Assembly (NCBI RefSeq): GCF_001983105.1
Contig: NZ_MOMC01000059.1
Coordinates: forward strand, 47,119 to 54,345
Origin: Pseudofrankia asymbiotica
GTDB lineage: Bacteria; Actinomycetota; Actinomycetes; Frankiales; Frankiaceae
Reading direction: 5' to 3'
DNA: 7,227 nt
The translations under genes were made by a program, and so were the position numbers. Every line of letters begins with the position of its first letter. The stretch's first letter is position 1. The notes under the pieces were generated by a model. That model ran no database searches and was not told the DNA's origin. It saw only the letters and a program-made list of their open reading frames with translations. Of this stretch, positions 1 through 6,252 are shown piece by piece.

Positions 1-90
1 GGCCGCGAGCAGGGGATCGGTGAGGAGCCGGTCGAGATGGTCGTTGCCGCGAACGAACCTCGACTGGCCCGCCGGGGTGTCCTCGGTCAT
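1..90 (-). CDS. N-terminus of an unidentified minus-strand protein (partial)
   Basis: The reverse strand opens with ATG at position 90 and reads 30 codons without a stop to the window edge, beginning MTEDTPAGQSRFVRGN and ending DRLLTDPLLAA. A very good Shine-Dalgarno sequence, GAGGAG (complement of 96-101), lies 5 nt before the ATG; this is the main evidence that the gene is real. I do not recognise the family. The fragment is hydrophilic, with no signal peptide or membrane segment. It is divergent from the relaxase gene, with 277 bp between the two starts, so the two may share a control region. The rest of the gene is outside the window. Its role in the element is unknown. Confidence 0.6.
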   Translation of the reverse strand, partial: MTEDTPAGQSRFVRGNDHLDRLLTDPLLAA

Positions 91-176
91 GACTTCTCCT
101 CGAAGGACGTCTCGTGCTTCCATTGGTCGATCATCTGGGCGTGTGCGGTGGCGATGTTTCCAGGCGTGGGATGGAG

Positions 177-196
177 CGTGCACGGTGTCGTGCGCG
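177..196. repeat. Inverted repeat: 8-bp stem with 4-nt loop
   Basis: The arms CGTGCACG (177-184) and CGTGCGCG (189-196) pair over 8 bp, with one G-T wobble, around the loop GTGT. It lies in the noncoding gap about 170 bp before the relaxase start. It could be an oriT-type hairpin, a protein-binding site or a transcript structure. The sequence alone does not decide between these, and GC-rich DNA makes such repeats more common by chance. Confidence 0.4.
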
Positions 197-353
197 AGGG
201 CTGTGGCGGTGACTGCGGTTCGCAGGATGGCGGGCTGTTCGTGCGGTTTCCGGTTCAGCGGGGCCGTCGGTCGTCGCCTTGTGGAGCTTCCTCATGCCGT
301 GCTTCTGTCATCGTCCTCCCACACGCCTGCTCGGTCGCCGCCGGATTGCTGGT

Positions 354-360
354 CAGGGCG
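354..360 (+). promoter_or_regulatory. Ribosome binding site supporting the GTG start of the relaxase
   Basis: CAGGGCG lies 7 nt before GTG 368 and resembles the anti-16S consensus only in part (AGGG). It decides the chosen start together with the start of relaxase-like protein sequence. The alternative upstream GTG at 20 is preceded by GGGGAT at a very short distance. Confidence 0.45.
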
Positions 361-367
361 ATGGGCG

Positions 368-3300
368 GTGATCGCGACGGCGCGGGTTCTGCGGCTGCGC
401 GTGCGGAGGCCAGGCGACGTCGGGCGGGCGGCGCGCGCGGTGGTCGCCTATGTGGAGGGCGGACAGCCGGGGGCCGCTGCGGTTGCCGTGTACTACGGCC
501 GGGCGGCGGGCCGGTCGAGGGGGCGGCTCGCCGGGCTGGTTGGGCTGCGCGGGGCGGTGCCGGCGGAGGCGCTGATGCGGCTGTTGGAGGGCCGGCACGC
601 GGTGACGGACAGACCGTTGTTGGGAGACGGCCCGGGGCCGCGCGGGCGTCGGCTGGCCGGCGGCTGGGATGTTGGGACGGGATCTGGCCAGGCGAGAAGG
701 AACGCGGCGACGCCGGCCAACGGCGACGAGCTGTTGACGTTGGCGGAGGCGGCGGTACTCGCCGGCGTGAGCGTCGACCTGCTGCGGCTGCGCGTCCGCC
801 AGGCCGCCCGAGCAGCGGGGCAACGCGAGGCCGGCGAGATGGCGGACCTTTCGCCGGAGAGCGCGGGCGTCGTCGGCCCGCGCGGCGTGGCCGACAGTGC
901 CGAGGCGGTTGGTCCGCCGGATGGGCGGCTGCTGGCCGGGGAGCGGGGCGCGGACGGGCGGTGGCGGGTGCACCGCGAAGACCTAGAGCGGTGGATGGCC
1001 GCGCGGGTCGCACCGGCGACGGTGCTCGGCTACGACGTGGTGTGCGCGGCGCCGAAGTCGGTGAGCCTGCTGTGGGCGTTCGGGGACGCGGCGACGCGGG
1101 CGGACGTGGCGGCGGCGCTGGATGCGGCGGTCGACGCGACGATCGGCTACCTGGAGCGGCATGCGGCGTTCGGGATGGTCGGCTGGCGTAACCGGCCGGC
1201 GCTGGGCCTGGCGGTGGCGTCGTACCTGCACGACGTGTCGCGCAGCGTCGAGGCGCACCTGCACGTCCACAACATTGTGATCAACGCGGTCGCGGTGCGC
1301 GCGGACGCCGACGGTGTTCCGCGCGACGCGGCTGGTCGGCCGGGTGAGCAGGCCGATGGCGTCCAGGGTGACAGGTGGGGTGCGGAGGAGGGCACGGCGG
1401 CTGGCGCCGGCGGGGTCGGCGGTTCGGGCTGGGTGTGGCGGGCGGTCGACGGTGAGGTGCTGCTCCCGCACATCCGGACCGCCGGGTTCGTGGGGGCGGC
1501 GGTGCTGCGCCATGAGCTGACGGCGCGGCGAGGGTTGGAGTGGGGACCGGTGCGCAACGGGGTCGCGGAGCTGGCCGCGTTCCCGACTGAACTGCTCGCC
1601 GCCTTTTCGACCCGGCACGGCGAGGTGATGGAGGAGTTCGCGCAGCTCGTCGCGGCAGGGCTGGAACCGTCCGGGGCGACGATGGCGGCCGCGCAGCGCC
1701 GGTCGCGCGCGCCGAAGCGGGTACTGGCCGACGACACCGTCCATGCGGCGCAGGTCGAGCGGCTCGCCGCGGCCGGCTGGACCGTCGAACAGGTCCGGGA
1801 GCTTGCCGCGCCAGTGGCGCATCGCCCGGCCCCGGTCGGCCACGACGACGTCGCCGAGCTGTTCGACCTGCTGGCGGGGTCGGCAGGGGTGACGGAGAAG
1901 GTGACGACGTTCGGCCGCCGCGACGTGGTCCGTGCGATCGCGGCCTGGGGCGGTGACCGGTTGGACGCCGCGGCGGTCGAGCGGCTCGCGGACCGGTTTC
2001 TCGCGGACCGGCGGGTGGTGCTGGTCCTCGCCGACACCCCGGGACGGCGGCGTCGGCAGGATCCGGAACCGCTGTACACCGTCGAGGACCTGCTGGCCGC
2101 GGAGCGGCGGCTGGTGGCGTTGATCCGGCAAGGCCGGGTCGTCGCCGGTGCGGCGCCGCGCATTCTGGCCGAGCCGGGGCTCGTCGACGCCCACCTGGCT
2201 GCCGCGACCGTCGGGCCGGCATTGTCGGGGGAGCAGGCGGATCTGGTGCGGCGGCTGGTCGCCGACGGGGATCTGGTGCGGTTCGTGGTCGGCGCGGCGG
2301 GCACCGGGAAGACGGAGGCGATGCGGGTCCTGGCCGGCATCGCCCGGGCGGCCGGCCGGCGGGTGTTCGCGACCGCGCATGGCGGCCGGCAGACCGAGGA
2401 GCTCGCCGACCGGATCGGGGTGCCGGGCCGGGTGGTCGCGGGCTGGCTGACGCTGCTCGACGCCGTCGCGGCCGACCCGGCCGGCGACCTTGCCGAGGTG
2501 TGGCCGCAGGGGTCGGTACTGATCGTCGACGAGGCGACCCAGGTCGGAACCCGTGACGCCGCCCGGTTGCTCGACTACGCGGCCCGCACCGGGACGGTGG
2601 TGATCCTGCTCGGCGACCCGGCGCAGCTCGGCTCGGTCGCGGCCGGTGGCTGGTTCACACACCTCGTCCACCAGTTGCCCGACGTTCCCACGCTCACGAC
2701 GCCGCACCGTCAGGCCGGCCCCGAGCTGGCGGCGGTCCGCGCCGCGCTCGACGCGCTGCGCGCCGATGCGACTAGCCCGGCGCGCGCCGCCCTCGACCGG
2801 CTCGCCGACGCCGGCAAGATCCGGCTCGCCGACGACCCCGACGCGCTGCTCGAGCAGGCGGTCGCCGACTGGTACGCCGAACGTCGGCGTCACCTCGACG
2901 CCGAGCGCGCCGCGCCGTCCGTCCCAACCGGCGCGGACGGCGCGGACGGCGCTGGGCTGGCGGATAGAGCTGGGACCGATGACGACGGCGCGCACCCGCC
3001 GGCCGACCGCGGACGGCGCCGACGGCAACCGGACGGCGGACCGCTGCGGGTCCGGGTTCGGCTGATGGCCGAGCGGCACCGCGACGTCGAACGGCTCAAC
3101 CAGGCCGCCCGCGCGCTGCTGACCGCCGATGGAACCCTGACCGGCCCTGTCCTGGCCGTCGCAGGCCGGGAGTTCCAGGCCGGTGATGAGGTCGTGACCC
3201 TCACCCAGGCGGGGCACACCCTGGTCCCCGCCGGCCGGCCCGCCACGGCGTACATCCGGACCGGTGCTGTCGGTGTGGTCACCGCTGTCCACGTCGACCC

Positions 3301-5086
3301 GGACGACCCGGGCACTCAGACGGTCACTGTCCACTTCCCGAGCAAGGGCATCGTGACCGTGCCGTGGGCGTATCTGACGCACCGGTTCGACGACGGTCGG
3401 GACGGCGGTCTCGCCCATGCCTACGCCCTCACCGCCGCGAAGGCACAGGGCTCGACTATGGACACCGCCCGCGCCGTCGTCACCGACGACACCAGCAGGG
3501 CCGGGCTTTACGTCATGCTGTCGCGCGCCCGCAGGGATCTGGCTGCCTACCTGCTCCGCCGCGACGAGCTTGACCAGGCCGACGACGACGAGACCTGGCT
3601 GTCCGCGGCCCCCGGCCCCGGACCTGACGACCCGCTCGACCGGCTCGCGACCAGGCTCGACCGGAGCCGCACGGAACAGTTCGCCGACGCACGCGACCCG
3701 ATCGCCGCGACCGCGCATCAACTGCGCCTGGCCTACCCGCTCGCCGCCCTCACCGCCGCCCGCCTCGGCCATCCGGACCCGGCCGCGCCGTTCGCGCCGA
3801 CCGCGCCGATGGCACTCTTCGCGCCGGATGGACCGCGCCGCGCCGATCCGAACAACGGCGCGCCGTTCGCGCCGAGCCAGGCCGCGCCGTTCGCGCCTTT
3901 GACGCCGCTGTCCGCGCCGCGAGTCACTGAGGTGGACGCGCCGGCCGGCGGTGGCGGACCGGCAGAAGAGCCTCCTCGCCAGGTGGTGCTGCGCCGCGCT
4001 GAGCTGGCCGCGGAGGCGGCGATCCGCGCCGCCGCACTGGCCGATCCGCCGGCCGCTCTCGTCGCCCGAATCGGGCCGCCGCCGGCGGCCGCGCCGGACC
4101 GGGCGCTCTGGGACAGCGCGGTGACCAACCTCGCGATCTACCATGCCCGCCACCAGCCCGACGTCCCCAGCCACGTGCCGGGACCTCCGCCTGGAGCCCG
4201 CCCCGACGACCGGGTCCGCGACCCGTGGCTGCGGCTGCGCGACCAGGCCACCGGGTTGGCCGATGCCTGGGCCGCGGTCCTACCCGCCGACGTCCGTGCC
4301 CGGTTCCGCAGCGCCGACGAGGCTGTGCCCCGCGACCGGGCGGTCGTCGGCCTGCACGCCCTCCTCGACGCCGGCTACCCTCCCGCCGCGCTCACGGCTG
4401 CGCTGCGCCAGGATCCGGTCGACTCCGTCCGCGCCGCCGCGGCCGTCCTCGATCACCGTGTCGCCGACCTGTGCCGCCAGGCCGGGGTGGATCCGGCGCT
4501 CTACGACCTGCCCGCCGCGACGACCGCCCAGCAGGACTGGAACACCGTCACCGACCTGCTCGGCCGTGCCGAAAGCGGCCATCTCGCCACCAGCCCGACC
4601 GCGGCGCTCGCCGTCGAGCGGCGCAGCCTCGAGGATCGGCTGACCCGTCGGCCCGACATCCTCGACATCGGTGACGCGCTGTCGTCCAGCGGTCAGACGC
4701 CGGAGGGAAACGCGCCAGGAGGGCCGGCGGGGGCGATCCGTGCGCGGGCCGACCTGGAAGCGCGGCTTGGCCGAGTCAACACCGCCCTCGACCGTCAGAT
4801 CGGCGACGCGGTCCTGCAGGCCGCGGCCGAGCCCGCCGGCTACCTGACCGTTCTCCTCGGTCCCAGGCCAGCCAGCGGCCCGGCCGCCGCGGGCTGGGAC
4901 GAGGCCGCCAGCCGGGTCGAGCGCTACCGTCACCGCCACCTCGGCCTGCCCTACGGCACCCCCGCCGACCCCGCGTCAGCCGACCCCGTCGTCCACGCCC
5001 TCGGCACCCGGCCGGATGCTCTCCCAGCCGCCGACGACTATGCCGAGGCCACCAGCGCGACGTTGCCTGGGCAGCTGGCGCTATGA
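368..5086 (+). CDS. MobF/TrwC-family conjugative relaxase-helicase with internal helix-turn-helix
   Basis: This is a large relaxase that would nick one strand at oriT through a tyrosine and then unwind the DNA for conjugative transfer. I chose GTG 368 because AGGGCG lies 7 nt upstream and the protein becomes relaxase-like from there (about 1572 residues). An in-frame GTG at 20 would add 116 poorly conserved-looking residues. Domains in order: tandem Tyr42-Tyr43; an excisionase-like HTH, about 121-213; the TrwC motif GYDVVCAAPKSVSLLWA at 221-237; the metal-binding His297-His299-His301; TEKVTTFGRRDVVRAIA near 508-525. A RecD-type helicase follows: Walker A GAAGTGKT 642-649, Walker B Asp721-Glu722, GDPAQL from 749, HAYALTAAKAQGST from 1017, and Arg1053 in YVMLSRAR. 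Low-complexity inserts lie near 310-355 and 850-893. The C-terminus has APFAP repeats and two GPxP...W...YxxRH modules. Family membership is clear; partner proteins and target oriT are unknown. Confidence 0.93.
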   Translation: MIATARVLRLRVRRPGDVGRAARAVVAYVEGGQPGAAAVAVYYGRAAGRSRGRLAGLVGLRGAVPAEALMRLLEGRHAVTDRPLLGDGPGPRGRRLAGGWDVGTGSGQARRNAATPANGDELLTLAEAAVLAGVSVDLLRLRVRQAARAAGQREAGEMADLSPESAGVVGPRGVADSAEAVGPPDGRLLAGERGADGRWRVHREDLERWMAARVAPATVLGYDVVCAAPKSVSLLWAFGDAATRADVAAALDAAVDATIGYLERHAAFGMVGWRNRPALGLAVASYLHDVSRSVEAHLHVHNIVINAVAVRADADGVPRDAAGRPGEQADGVQGDRWGAEEGTAAGAGGVGGSGWVWRAVDGEVLLPHIRTAGFVGAAVLRHELTARRGLEWGPVRNGVAELAAFPTELLAAFSTRHGEVMEEFAQLVAAGLEPSGATMAAAQRRSRAPKRVLADDTVHAAQVERLAAAGWTVEQVRELAAPVAHRPAPVGHDDVAELFDLLAGSAGVTEKVTTFGRRDVVRAIAAWGGDRLDAAAVERLADRFLADRRVVLVLADTPGRRRRQDPEPLYTVEDLLAAERRLVALIRQGRVVAGAAPRILAEPGLVDAHLAAATVGPALSGEQADLVRRLVADGDLVRFVVGAAGTGKTEAMRVLAGIARAAGRRVFATAHGGRQTEELADRIGVPGRVVAGWLTLLDAVAADPAGDLAEVWPQGSVLIVDEATQVGTRDAARLLDYAARTGTVVILLGDPAQLGSVAAGGWFTHLVHQLPDVPTLTTPHRQAGPELAAVRAALDALRADATSPARAALDRLADAGKIRLADDPDALLEQAVADWYAERRRHLDAERAAPSVPTGADGADGAGLADRAGTDDDGAHPPADRGRRRRQPDGGPLRVRVRLMAERHRDVERLNQAARALLTADGTLTGPVLAVAGREFQAGDEVVTLTQAGHTLVPAGRPATAYIRTGAVGVVTAVHVDPDDPGTQTVTVHFPSKGIVTVPWAYLTHRFDDGRDGGLAHAYALTAAKAQGSTMDTARAVVTDDTSRAGLYVMLSRARRDLAAYLLRRDELDQADDDETWLSAAPGPGPDDPLDRLATRLDRSRTEQFADARDPIAATAHQLRLAYPLAALTAARLGHPDPAAPFAPTAPMALFAPDGPRRADPNNGAPFAPSQAAPFAPLTPLSAPRVTEVDAPAGGGGPAEEPPRQVVLRRAELAAEAAIRAAALADPPAALVARIGPPPAAAPDRALWDSAVTNLAIYHARHQPDVPSHVPGPPPGARPDDRVRDPWLRLRDQATGLADAWAAVLPADVRARFRSADEAVPRDRAVVGLHALLDAGYPPAALTAALRQDPVDSVRAAAAVLDHRVADLCRQAGVDPALYDLPAATTAQQDWNTVTDLLGRAESGHLATSPTAALAVERRSLEDRLTRRPDILDIGDALSSSGQTPEGNAPGGPAGAIRARADLEARLGRVNTALDRQIGDAVLQAAAEPAGYLTVLLGPRPASGPAAAGWDEAASRVERYRHRHLGLPYGTPADPASADPVVHALGTRPDALPAADDYAEATSATLPGQLAL
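728..1009 (+). other. Excisionase/MerR-like helix-turn-helix embedded in the relaxase domain
   Basis: Within the relaxase, residues from about 121 read LLTLAEAAVLAGVSVDLLRL, the pattern of an excisionase-type (HTH_17/MerR-like) DNA-binding helix pair. After a roughly 50-residue linker comes WRVHREDLERWMAAR at 199-213, which matches the usual wing plus last helix of such domains (WRV-x-REDLE-x-W). The domain lies between the catalytic tyrosines and the GYD...APKSVS motif, which are close together in TrwC or TraI. I think similar insertions occur in other actinobacterial MobF relaxases, but I cannot check this here. Confidence 0.7.
2931..2948 (+). repeat. Two tandem copies of a 9-bp unit in the helicase linker
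   Basis: GCGCGGACG occurs twice in tandem (2931-2939 and 2940-2948), encoding an ADGADGAG-like stretch. It lies in an acidic then Arg-rich low-complexity insertion (about residues 850-893) between two halves of the helicase fold. The unit length is a multiple of three, so copy-number change would keep the frame. Confidence 0.6.
3785..3898 (+). repeat. APFAP-coding repeats in the relaxase C-terminal region
   Basis: The 15-bp unit GCGCCGTTCGCGCCG occurs at 3785-3799 and 3860-3874, and again with its last base changed at 3884-3898. A partial copy, TTCGCGCCG, lies at 3818-3826. In protein these give APFAP, LFAP, APFAP and APFAP in a Pro/Ala-rich stretch at about residues 1139-1185. All spacings between full copies (75 and 24 bp) are multiples of three. 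The stretch separates the helicase from the C-terminal extension and probably acts as a flexible linker. Confidence 0.75.
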
Positions 5087-5110
5087 GCGGCGTGCAATCC
5101 ATCTGGCCCT

Positions 5111-5140
5111 GGTTGATGGGGACCAAAGGCGGTTGATGGG
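5111..5140. repeat. 10-bp direct repeat GGTTGATGGG with 20-bp period
   Basis: GGTTGATGGG occurs exactly at 5111-5120 and 5131-5140, separated by 10 bp. The 20-bp period is close to two helical turns, so a protein could contact both copies on the same DNA face. The site is just after the relaxase stop and about 145 bp before the antitoxin start. It may instead be a remnant of a small duplication. Confidence 0.5.
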
Positions 5141-5230
5141 TCAAGCTCAAACGCCGAGTCGCCGCGATGTTCGCCGAGCTCTGCCACGTCATCTGATCAC
5201 TGGCTCACTACGACTGACCTCTTGCCCGCT

Positions 5231-5259
5231 CCGCGTCGCGGTCACCGCTCGGGCGCGGT
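5231..5259. promoter_or_regulatory. Candidate operator: overlapping palindromes upstream of the antitoxin gene
   Basis: CCGCG-T-CGCGG (5231-5241) and GCGGT-C-ACCGC (5238-5248) are perfect palindromes around single central bases and overlap by 4 bp. A third GCGGT half-site follows at 5255-5259. The cluster covers the region where the -35 of the promoter ending at 5278 would lie. Antitoxins of the Phd/YefM type commonly repress their own operon by binding such sites, so this is a reasonable operator candidate. GC-rich composition raises the chance background. Confidence 0.45.
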
Positions 5260-5272
5260 GGGCTGACGGCGT

Positions 5273-5278
5273 TACGAT
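5273..5278 (+). promoter_or_regulatory. -10-like hexamer TACGAT for the toxin-antitoxin operon
   Basis: TACGAT matches the TAnnnT pattern of actinobacterial sigma-70-type promoters. Transcription starting 6-7 nt downstream would begin at or next to the A of ATG 5285. With no Shine-Dalgarno sequence before that ATG, the transcript is predicted to be leaderless. No clear -35 box is visible. Confidence 0.5.
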
Positions 5279-5284
5279 GTTGTC

Positions 5285-5545
5285 ATGACCGAGATGCCGC
5301 TGCCCGAGGGCGAGCAACTGACCCTCGTGGCCCGCGAGGCCGCCGAGTCGGGCCAGGTCGTCTACCTGACCGATCATGGTCGGCGGTTGGCTGCGATCGT
5401 GCCGGCAGGTCTGGCGGAACTTATCGAGCGCGGCGAAGCGCGTGGCGGCCGGCGGGTCCTGGGCGCCCGCGGCGCGGGGCACAGCGGGCGGCACGACATC
5501 TCCGAGCGGATCGAGGAGATCCTCGCCAACGAGGTGACGTCGTAG
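5285..5545 (+). CDS. vapB: Phd/YefM-like antitoxin of a type II toxin-antitoxin pair
   Basis: This 86-residue protein has the antitoxin core LTLVAREAAESGQVVYLT followed by DHGRRLAAIVPAGLAELIE. In the Phd/YefM family this N-terminal fold dimerises and binds operator DNA. The C-terminal part (about residues 50-86, with HDISERIEEILANE) is polar and helical and would wrap and block the toxin. The start ATG 5285 is fixed by a -10-like TACGAT ending 6 nt upstream and by the absence of a ribosome binding site, suggesting leaderless translation. The stop TAG at 5543-5545 overlaps the expected first codon of the PIN toxin. The call rests on the core pattern and on the adjacent PIN gene. The vapB symbol follows the partner type and not a sequence match to a named protein. 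Confidence 0.82.
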   Translation: MTEMPLPEGEQLTLVAREAAESGQVVYLTDHGRRLAAIVPAGLAELIERGEARGGRRVLGARGAGHSGRHDISERIEEILANEVTS

Positions 5546-5949
5546 CCCTTGTCGTCGACGCTGGCCCGCTCTATGCCTACGTCGACGCCGACGACCAGCA
5601 TCACGAGGCGTGCGCCGACCTGCTGGAGACGCATCCTGGCCCACTGATCGTCCCGACCCTCGTCCTCACTGAGGTCGTCTACCTGCTCAGCTCCCGTCTC
5701 GGCACCCGCGCCGAACTGAGATTCCTCGGCGACCTCGCGTCTGGCGCCTTTGATATCGAGCCTGTCCATCCCACCGACTGGCTCCGCATCGCAGACCTCG
5801 TCAGCCGCTACCAGAACCTCCCACTCGGCACCGTCGACGCTTCCGTCATCGCCTGCGCCGAACGCCTCGGCATCGACGAGGTCGCCACCGTCGACCGACG
5901 CCACTTCGCCATCGTCAAGGCAAACCGGACACTGAGCCTTCTGCCCTGA
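5542..5949 (+). CDS. vapC: PIN-domain ribonuclease toxin (VapC type) without a canonical start codon
   Basis: The frame 5542-5949 encodes about 135 residues of a PIN-domain toxin, a Mg-dependent ribonuclease. Counting from codon GTA 5542, the four acidic residues are Asp6 (LVVDAGPLYAYVD), Glu44 (VLTEVVYLL), Asp99 (LGTVDASVIA) and Asp118 (ATVDRRHF). The length is normal for VapC and no stop interrupts it. No ATG, GTG or TTG occurs in this frame at or before Asp6. The usual beginning M-A-L-V-V-D aligns with GTA GCC CTT GTC GTC GAC, so the start would be GTA, overlapping the antitoxin stop as GTAG. Possible explanations are a silenced toxin (GTG to GTA), a non-canonical start, -1 frameshifting from the antitoxin, or a sequence error. 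The family call is strong; functional status is open. Confidence 0.8.
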   Translation, partial: VALVVDAGPLYAYVDADDQHHEACADLLETHPGPLIVPTLVLTEVVYLLSSRLGTRAELRFLGDLASGAFDIEPVHPTDWLRIADLVSRYQNLPLGTVDASVIACAERLGIDEVATVDRRHFAIVKANRTLSLLP

Positions 5950-5958
5950 AGCGGATCG

Positions 5959-6252
5959 TCAGGTCGTAGCCCGTGAACCCGTACCTCCGCGAGGCCCGGC
6001 TGGGTCAGCGGGGCGGTCCCTGATCAAGATGGCCCTGGCGAACACCTCTGCCTCGGCCTGTAGACCCAGCACCCGATCGAGGGGCGAGAGCGCCAGGATC
6101 GCCTTCACCTGAGCACGCAACTCAGGGTCGGACTCCCACGAGAGAGCGCGGGCCCGCGCCCGCGCCGCCGCGGCCTTGGCGCGCCAGTGCGCGGCCTCGG
6201 CCCGCCGGCGAGCACGCTCCTCCACCGCCAAATTCTCGGCCATGGCGGACAT
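5959..6252 (-). CDS. Small Ala/Arg-rich helical protein of unknown function
   Basis: The gene encodes about 97 residues. The chosen start, ATG 6252 (MSAMAENLAVEER), has GAGGG at 6256-6260, only 3 nt upstream; ATG 6243 (MAENLAVEER) is the alternative, with a 12-nt spacer. A longer version from ATG 6336 lacks a ribosome binding site. Residues about 5-40 are a continuous Ala/Arg/Glu helix likely to form a coiled coil or bind nucleic acid. A second helical section follows, with the pattern LSPLDRVLGLQAEAEVFARA. The C-terminus is Pro/Gly/Arg-rich and disordered. I do not recognise a family. The gene converges on the PIN toxin gene, with a 9-bp gap. It is on the same strand as the DUF2637-like gene but about 320 bp downstream of it. 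Confidence 0.55.
   Translation of the reverse strand: MSAMAENLAVEERARRRAEAAHWRAKAAAARARARALSWESDPELRAQVKAILALSPLDRVLGLQAEAEVFARAILIRDRPADPAGPRGGTGSRATT

Larger units (their letters stand above)
91..367. other. Divergent intergenic region, possible control region or oriT
   Basis: This stretch separates two divergent starts. The relaxase frame stays open through it (back to a GTG at 20), but the translation there is Arg/Ser/Cys-rich and does not look like a relaxase, so I treat it as noncoding. It contains the ribosome binding sites of both flanking genes and a GC-rich hairpin at 177-196. I found no convincing -35/-10 pair. MobF relaxase genes often lie close to their origin of transfer, so this is the natural place in the window to look for oriT. 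No known nick-site sequence was recognised, so that role is inference. Confidence 0.35.
5087..5284. other. Intergenic spacer between relaxase and toxin-antitoxin genes
   Basis: No gene is supported here. The stretch holds a pair of 10-bp direct repeats (5111-5140), two overlapping palindromes (5231-5248) and a -10-like hexamer (5273-5278). An open frame runs across it from inside the relaxase gene (5016-5288), but it has no ribosome binding site and no recognisable product. No clear terminator hairpin with a T-tract follows the relaxase stop. Confidence 0.5.

Noticed and set aside
20..367. Upstream extension of the relaxase from GTG 20
   Set aside because: The extra 116 residues do not look like a relaxase N-terminus and overlap the start of the divergent minus-strand gene with its good ribosome binding site. 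GTG 368 has better support.
255..1013. 252-codon minus-strand frame over the relaxase N-terminus
   Set aside because: The product is almost only Pro, Arg and Ala, and it is antisense to the Tyr-Tyr and HTH coding region.
37..1191. 384-codon plus-strand frame overlapping the relaxase start
   Set aside because: It is Arg/Gly-rich low complexity and a frame shadow of the relaxase coding region.
983..4174. A 1063-codon open frame on the minus strand opposite the relaxase gene
   Set aside because: It is antisense to clear relaxase and helicase motifs. Its product is Arg-rich and motif-free, the usual shadow of a GC-rich gene.
5374..5904. 176-codon minus-strand frame antisense to the toxin-antitoxin pair
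   Set aside because: The plus strand encodes recognisable antitoxin and PIN motifs; the antisense product shows no motif and no ribosome binding site was identified.
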